Positions 57,714 through 64,000 of a DNA stretch of 64,000 nt are shown one piece after another. Origin of the DNA: Oscheius onirici. Taxonomy: Eukaryota > Nematoda > Chromadorea > Rhabditida > Rhabditidae. Location: assembly GCA_932521025.1 (NCBI GenBank), contig OW051469.1, forward strand, positions 7,018,398 through 7,082,397, given 5' to 3'. The notes below the pieces were generated by a model that saw only the letters and a list, made by a program, of their open reading frames with translations, did not search any database and was not told where the DNA came from. The translations under genes were made by a program, and so were the position numbers. Position 1 is the first letter of the stretch; every line of letters begins with the position of its first letter.

Positions 57714-58998
57714 TAAATGAATTCTCTGTACACTAATTATTACTGTAGAAAATGACCATGGGCTACATTTTAGCTGAGATTGTTCGGCGACGAAAACTTT
57801 GGCTCCAATTATCGTTTTTGTTCCTGCCACAGCCATTGTTGAGAGTTGACTCAAACTCATGTATTCATCATGTATACAATTTTACAGAAAAGACAAGAGC
57901 ACATTAAGTTAGATTGATGTCTTTGCACCGTTTCACACATCGGGACAGAGAAACAGCTGGTCGGAATAATCCAACTACGCAGCCTGGCTAACCTACAACA
58001 CCGTTTCACAAGATTCGACACAGTCGGTCCGTTTCGCAATCGATGGGCTGTCGACAGAAAAACACAGTATATCAAAGAACCACTTCATTCCTTTCATTAT
58101 CTACATTCAAAGATGGGTTCATCGACGGAGCGATAGCACTTCATGTTCGATTGAGGCTCAGTGAACTTGGATCCCTTCTTGAAGTGGTCCGCACGATCAC
58201 GCAGCCTGAAATACTAGTTAGTCTAAAAAAAAAGCCTCAAAAACCTGTATAAGCTGGATCTCCGTTAGCATTCATCGTCTTGAGACACTGGTTTCGGAAT
58301 CCAAAATGTCTGTGGTGGCCCCGGAGTGTTGCGGAGACTCAAAAGGAAGGGAATCTCTTTGTTGTGATCGATGAACAGGATAACAAGGAGTTTTATGAAC
58401 AAAAAAGGGTTTATTTAGAGAGAAAACAATAATAACCACTCTAGGTGGGGAAGTATTACAAATCTGCGTAAAAGGAGAACAATATTCAAAATAGAGAAGG
58501 TTTGGCGCCCGAATCGTAGGGATGCGGTTGCGCGGAAATTTGAATAAGGGGAAAGGTCCGAACACTCTTGTTTGTCCGGAAATAGACAGGCTGAAAGTAT
58601 TCATGTACAGAAAACCAGAGAGACAGAGAAACAGAGGGACAGAGAGACAGAGAGAGACTGAAATAGAGGGACAGTCAGTAGTCTGTAAGGGCTCTTTCTA
58701 CTTGAAACAAGATTAGTGGAAAGTTTCTAAAGTTTTTCCCATTTGGAAAAGTTGTTGTTTGAATTCTAGAACTTGTCGAGAATAAAGATAAAGTTTACCC
58801 CGTAATCAACGCCAGAGCAAGCTCAATTGCGTGCGGGTCTAATTTGAGGGGCCAGAGAAATCAGGCTTACGTTCTATAATCTGGACAGGTGCCAAGTCTG
58901 ACTCCAAGAACGCTTTATGGGGTGCATAATTAGTTCATAATTAATCATTGTGTGCGATAATGAGTTGAGAATTACTCAAAACTCTCAAGTTTAAAGTT
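57714..58998. other. Intergenic, no gene seen
   Basis: Short frames only. The first kinase exon may have partners here, but I cannot identify a glycine-rich loop exon. Confidence 0.4.
58610..58680. repeat. GAGACAGAGGGACA minisatellite, locus 1
   Basis: Degenerate tandem units of GACAGAGGGACAGAGA. The same unit appears at 59690-59800 and 61363-61430. Confidence 0.75.
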
Positions 58999-61294
58999 TT
59001 AAAGAAGACCCTGAAGCTGCCGTTCAGGAACGTCAAGGAAATGATCTATGAGGCACATGTCTACGACAAGCTCGCCGATCCGAAAAACATCGAGGACCGC
59101 AGCGGGAACATCGTGCGCAAGTATGGCAAAGGAACGACGTCTTTCCCGGAGGAAAAACTCGAAAATGCTGCTTACGTCGTCATGGAACTTGGTGAGTCTC
59201 TGTCTCTTGTCCTGTCTCCATGGCTCGCATGCGAGCACGAGCGCGATCGCGATCGCGAGCAGCGATCAGGCGCGATCACTAAATACCAGACCTCGAAATA
59301 ACGAACAAATTTATACCTTTTTGCAGCGTGAGGTACCTAAAAATAAGAAAAACCTCGTTGAAAACGAAAAAAAAAGCTCCCAAGTCTCTGTCTGTCTGTC
59401 GGAAGCTTTAATTGGCAATCAAAATGGAGCAATTTGTGCGCACAATTAAGGGGGAAGGAGTTAGTGTAACAAGTTTAGACAAGTCAATTTGCAAGTGCGT
59501 GGACTTTGATTATTTTTTACTTTCAGTTTCCAGACAGTAAAGAATCAAGTGTGGATTAGGAATACGGGAAAGGGCTATATCTTTAGCTCCAACGGGGTGA
59601 ACAGGAGCACGGACAGGGATACGAGAAAACCGGGAAGGGCAGAGCACATTGCAGAATGCAAGGGTGGACAGAGAGAAAGTGTCGAGAAATTAGAAACAGA
59701 GGGACAGGGGGACAGAGGGACAAAAGGACAGAGAGAGATGGAGAGACAGAGGGACAGAGAGACGGAAGGATAAAGAGAAAGTCAGAGGGACAGAGGGACA
59801 GAGTTCTGTCTCTTTACTTGCAGACCTTGCAGATTGTCTTTTTGCTTCGTGTACAGTATTTAAGCTACTCTCATCTATTAATTGATCTGGAGAGGGACCA
59901 AACAGCAAAATGTTAACTGTTATCTGTTTTGAAAAGGACAAAACTAAGTCACTTAGCCCCGGAGGGGCGTAGCACAACTTGTAATAAAAAAGTGAAGGTA
60001 ACAAGATAACAAATTGAAATGAAACCAGGAAATCCCAAAAAAATTAAAGGTAGACAGGACCTAAGTGATCGCGCCTCCAAATCTGCTCGCGTGCGCGATC
60101 GCGAGCATTTTGAGATTTTCTGCTCGCGTGCGAGCGCGAGCGATCGCCCATCCCTGACGCATATACACTTGGTAGTACTATCCACTGTAGTCTTGTTCAG
60201 TAGCTCTACCCATCTATTCTATCCCTTGTCTCTCTTGGCTCCTCGGTTGTTCTACTAGACCTTGACTCTCTATCATGTTTACCTGTCCGTGAATTCACTT
60301 CCACTTCTATCCAAACGACTGACTCTCCAGAGTAGATCTACCTATTTCTACTCACTTACCGACTCTTTTGGTATTTACATCACCCTGTCCAGTAGCTCCG
60401 ACTTACTTGTCCCGCCATATTTAACTCTACGTTCTGCTTGATTTACTACTGTAACTGTGCCTTACGCATATTTCTCAAGTCCTGTCCTATTATGTAGATG
60501 TGGTATCTCTTCCCACTCACCTGTCTCATCATGTCCAGTCGCTCTAACTACCAATTTCCTGACTACACACTACCGCATACCTGAAGACACAAGCTCATTC
60601 CCCCTCTTTCAGCCAACATTGACCTATGTGAGCATCTTCAAGGGAATCTGAACAACGAAGATCCCATCAGCTTTATCGGCCGCGTAACCTGCATGGTAGT
60701 CAGGGCCGTCTACGACCTTCACCAGGTCGGCATGCTCAATCGTGACATCAAGCCGGAGAACTTTGGAATGCCGGAGCAGAAGGGTGCTCTGCTCATGTAC
60801 GACATGGGCAGGTGTCGTCGCTGGTTGAATCCGAATGGAAAGTATCGTCTGCCGCGCAGCAGCGTCTCCTTTTGCGGCACTGACGAATGGTCGTCTTTCC
60901 GCTCGGAGCTCGGCTTTGAGCAGGGCCGTGTCTTTTACTACGTTCTTCACGTCTACAACGAGCTGACGAACATCTGCTGCGACATCCCGCAGGCCTGGTC
61001 CAAGTGGGGCAATGAGATCGGCAAACCGCCGGAGAACGTCTGCAGCGAGGCGCACTTGCTGCTCAAGAGTGACTTCGGTCCGAATCATCTCGTCCTGGAC
61101 AATTGTCACGTGGCTGCTCATCGGGCCGCTTCTATCTGAAGACGCTCGGCACAACGGACGATCCGGACTACTTCCACATCGCCATGCTCTTCAATGAGAC
61201 GAGGGCCAACGTGAAGAAGAAGAGCAAGAGCTCGCCGACCAAGATGGCCGACTTCATGGAAGAGTGCAACCTCATGGAGCACTATTATTTCTAA
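58999..61294 (+). CDS. CK1-family (TTBK-like) protein kinase, degenerate or partial
   Basis: Exon A, about 58999-59191, gives LKLPFRNVKEMIYEAHVYDK and ENAAYVVMEL, the N-lobe from helix C to the hinge. Exon B starts 60612 and joins in phase (G|CC): DLCEHLQGN, VVRAVYDLHQVGMLNRDIKP, ENFGMPEQKGALLMYDMGRC, SSVSFCGTDEW. CK1-type features are ENFG after the catalytic loop and the GT motif. HRD is replaced by NRD and DFG by DMG; no glycine loop exon is visible. Near 61075-61140 the frame ends in a stop, while a shifted frame continues FYLKTLGTTDDPDYFHIAML to a stop at 61294, suggesting a frameshift or missed intron. The intron 59192-60611 is full of repeats. Possibly a pseudokinase or decaying gene. 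Confidence 0.65.
59380..59983 (+). mobile_element. Helitron-like short element, copy 3 (diverged)
   Basis: Contains GTCTCTGTCTGTCTGTCGGA and AGCTTTAATTGGCAATCAAA near its start, similar to copies 1 and 2. It ends with the hairpin GCCCCGGAGGGGC followed by GTAGCACAACTTGTA. The middle is interrupted by GACAGAGG minisatellite DNA. Confidence 0.5.
59690..59800. repeat. GAGACAGAGGGACA minisatellite, locus 2
   Basis: About eight degenerate units of GACAGAGGGACAGAGA inside the kinase intron. Confidence 0.8.
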
Positions 61295-62123
61295 TCGAAT
61301 AAAAAAGGAGTTCGTGCATTGCCTTGTTTTTATTGGGGACTGAGAGATAGAGTGGAAGACTGAATGGTACAGAGACTGAGATACAGAGACTGAGAGACAG
61401 AGGAACAGAGAGAGAGGGACAGAGAGACTGGTTAAGTCTGGGATGGTTTTATCCTCGATTCCCGGCAACTGATGCCGACGACTAATTGTCAGCATTCGCT
61501 CCTTTCTCAATTCTATGAGAACCTGTAAATGGACGAAGACGATGATTGAGAATCCTCGGCATTCTTTCGTGAAGGATCTCGACAGAAACAACTCAAAGAT
61601 TTCAGGTTCCTTTACTCCGGAACAAATAGAAGATTATATTAACAGTCGAAAATAGATAAAAATGAGGGTTCTTTGATGATACATGCAACACTTTTCCCGA
61701 AGCAATTAAAATTAAATTAAATTAGTCCTATTTTAGCAACATTAGAATATACAGAATATTAATAGTTTAGATTACTGTTTTACTCAAACTTAGCTTTACT
61801 TACCTAACAAACTATTTATCTAACTCGATATCAAGCATGGACATATTCTCCTTACCATGAACTGAAGAAGACGCAGTAGCTCTACTTCAACGGTACCATC
61901 TTCTTCCTGTTACAAAGAATTGCCCCGCCGGACATGCGATGAAGCTCTATTTCCTTACCAATCGGGCCATATTCAAATGCAATACATGCAACAAGCAGAC
62001 TTTCATCAGAACTGGTTCGTGGTGTCTCAAGCTGTCTCTTGTATATTTTTGTGCTATTTCGATATTAATAAAACTGAAAATTAATTATATTATATATTAT
62101 ATATTTATTTCCAAATCGTAGAA
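61295..62123. other. Intergenic, AT-rich, minisatellite locus 3 at 61363-61430
   Basis: Tandem GAGACTGAGAGACAGAGG units at about 61363-61430. The rest is AT-rich without a gene. The right edge (about 62060-62123, ATATAATATATAATATAAT) is the 3' tail of the RTE copy that follows. Confidence 0.6.
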
Positions 62124-64000
62124 TTATCTATGTTGGACAATGACTCTATTCCACTGTTCACTTGAAGCAGTCCACCAGGGTATATCGAAGCATTTTTTGA
62201 GGAAGTCTCTCCATCTTGAAGGTGGTTGTCTTCTAGGACGTTTTCTGTCGTACGGGATCCAATTAGTCACGGCTCTTGCCCATCTATCCGTTCCCATAGC
62301 TGTAATCTTCCGAGCCCAGTTGAGTTTTCGCCTATCAGCCACTGTAGTCCAGTCCTGTATTCTCGTAATATCCCTTATCTTTTGATTAGTCCATCGGTGA
62401 AACCTAGTAATACTGAGCATCCTTCGTTCCATTTTTCGCTGTACAATTCTGAGTTGTTCTCTATCCTGTTCGGACAGTGTCCATGTTTCACACCCATACG
62501 TGACTGCCGAAGTGATACAAGCGTTAAAAAGACGCCGTCTTTTTTCCATAGGAATTGTATTATCGGTGAGCCATTTTGAGTGCTGACTCCAGGCTAACCA
62601 ACCTCTTCTGATACTACGCTCTATCTCCTTGTGATGGTTTAGCGGGATTGAGACGGGCACACCCAGGTAGATTGTCTCATTTTGGAAAGAGAAAGCTTGC
62701 CCATTGACGTTGATTGGAGTTCTTGTTGTGGAGCAACTAGTGAGCAGAACCGTCTTTTTGTCGTTGATACGAAGTCCGACTGTTGATGTTGCTTCAATCA
62801 GCTTTTTCAGCATTTTCTCCAATTCTGGACGGGTCTTTGCAACCAGCGTAACATCGTCGGCATATTCCAGACTTGTCAAATGTCGGCCGTCCACCTTCAA
62901 TCCCTGCATTTCCCAGTCTATAGATCTCAGAATGCTTCGTAAGACACAGTTGAACAGGAGCGGCGAAAGTGTGTCTCCCTGTCTTACTCCTTTTCGGAAC
63001 TCGACTTTCACCTTCTCCTGATTCACGATGACATAGGTATTCGAAGATTCGTAGAGCCTCTGCAGCATCAGTACCAATTCCACGTCAATCCCGGCAGATG
63101 TCAGAGTACTCCAAACTGCGTTCCATTCAATAGAGTCGAAAGCTTTACAGAAGTCCACAAATGCGAGATAAATCGGAATAGAGTACTCCGTGCATTTCTC
63201 TGCTACTTGCTTGATGGTATGAACGTGATCCATTGTTGAATATCCCTTTCGGAATCCACTTTGACTTGAATCCTCGAACTCTTCCAGCTTCTTCTCCATC
63301 CGTAGAAGAACAGCTTTGGTACACGTTTTGAGAACCGTCGACAGTAAGGATATCGGCCGGAAATTGCCCAGGTCTTCAGAACTTCCACCTTTGTGCAGCA
63401 ATTTCATCCAGGACTCACATAACTCGGTGGGTACGGCATCTCCTCGTGACAGCCCATTGAGGAGTGTTGCAACAGCTGGTGAGAGTTGTTCAGCGGCAAG
63501 GTTTAGCATATCAGGAAGTATATAATCCGGTCCGGGTGAATGTCCAACTTTCAAGGACTTCATTGCAAACTTGGCTTCATCTCTTGTGAAAGATGGAAAT
63601 GGATCTGCCGATGGGACGATGTACGTAGGTATAGGGATTGACCAGCGGTAGAGATTGTCATAGTACTCCTTGACCATGTGACATGTGTTAGACTGAGATA
63701 TGGCTCCAGTGGCAGCGTCTCGCATTAATAGCATAGAGTTCACGTGAGTTATGCATCTTTTGGCCCGATTCGTCCCCTGTCCTCTCATTACAGCATTTCG
63801 AATCTCCTTGTCCTTCTTTTGTTCAATATCACTGCGCAAACTATTCCTCGCCAAAGAACAAGCCTCTTTGTACGGTTGTGTCATAGATGGATTTCCTTTG
63901 AATATATGTCGTCTTGCTAGTAGATCCTTTGTATGTTCGGAGAGCCAGGGGATCTTTGGTATCTGTTCCCAACAGTTCGACGAAGCAGTCTCAGTGTAGG
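62124..64000 (-). mobile_element. RTE-type non-LTR retrotransposon, long open reverse transcriptase, cut by window edge
   Basis: A single minus-strand frame is open from the window end to a stop at 62124, at least 620 codons. It contains MKSLKVGHSPGPDYILPDML, FRPISLLSTVLKTCTKAVLL, QSGFRKGYSTMDHVHTIKQV, YLAFVDFCKAFDSIEWNAVW, KGVRQGDTLSPLLFN and the catalytic YADD in SLEYADDVTLVAK. The C-terminal YGCETWTLSEQDREQLRIVQ and RKMERRMLSITRFHRWTNQK follow. No frameshift seen, so this part looks functional. The endonuclease should lie to the right of 64000. Best preserved of at least six RTE copies in the window. Confidence 0.93.

Larger units (their letters stand above)
59218..60154. mobile_element. 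TIR element, GCGATCGC/GCTCGCG-motif type, composite
   Basis: The right end reads GCGATCGCCCATCCCTG (reverse complement CAGGGATGGGCGATCGC), matching the CAGGGTTGGGCG terminus of the element at 5089. The left arm (59218-59280) and right arm (60070-60154) are inverted, rich in GCGATCGC and GCTCGCG, and share GGCGCGATCACT. The left tip lacks the CAGGG terminus, so no target duplication can be shown. It contains a Helitron-like copy and a minisatellite. Sits in the kinase intron. Confidence 0.6.

Noticed and set aside
60624-61154. 176-aa minus-strand frame
   Set aside because: Exact antisense of the kinase exon; composition is a shadow of the coding strand.

Overview
The window is nematode genomic DNA. 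Coding exons are joined by GT-AG introns that are often only 32-42 bp. Many initiator ATGs sit 0-25 bp after a T-rich AG splice acceptor, as expected for spliced-leader trans-splicing. There is a nematode-type chemosensory GPCR and an innexin. No species can be named from the sequence. Roughly half of the window is genes; much of the rest is transposable-element debris.

Layout. 0-8 kb: a small lysine-rich protein (+), a seven-pass receptor (-), a 483-bp terminal-inverted-repeat element, and a convergent pair of small genes meeting at a 142-bp AG tract that one of them translates into an Arg-Glu tail. 8-16 kb: a Merlin DNA transposon with 228-bp identical inverted repeats, decayed RTE-type non-LTR retrotransposon pieces and a decayed mariner. 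16.8-24.9 kb: one innexin gene (8 exons, 399 aa) whose introns hold a hAT element (8-bp target duplication, landed in a 37-bp intron), Helitron helicase remnants and a nested inverted repeat. 25-28 kb: repeats and an RTE endonuclease fragment. 28.5-34.2 kb: two secreted laminin-G/EGF-like genes, head to tail, 62 bp apart. 34.9-37.5 kb: a divergent SLC6-type transporter. 38.8-40.2 kb: a myeloid leukemia factor homologue. 40.9-48.6 kb: RIC1 (Golgi Rab GEF subunit). 49.1-52.2 kb: CDC16/APC6. 53.3-54.4 kb: isoprenylcysteine methyltransferase (ICMT). 55.3-57.7 kb: a 4-coumarate-CoA-ligase-like acyl-CoA synthetase ending in a peroxisomal AKL. 59-61.3 kb: a damaged CK1-family kinase. 62.1-64 kb: the reverse transcriptase of an RTE element still open at the window edge.

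The host genes are unrelated housekeeping and signalling genes; the only close pairing that suggests co-expression is the two laminin-G genes. The most distinctive signal is a set of short elements (at 634, 5089, 26505, 59218 and the hAT at 18595) that each carry their own short motif repeated just inside the ends. Four of the five have an intact or near-intact 8-bp target duplication. They look like a hAT-type superfamily diversified in subterminal motif. All exon models here come from reading splice sites by eye, checked by frame continuity and, where stated, by total length divisible by three.
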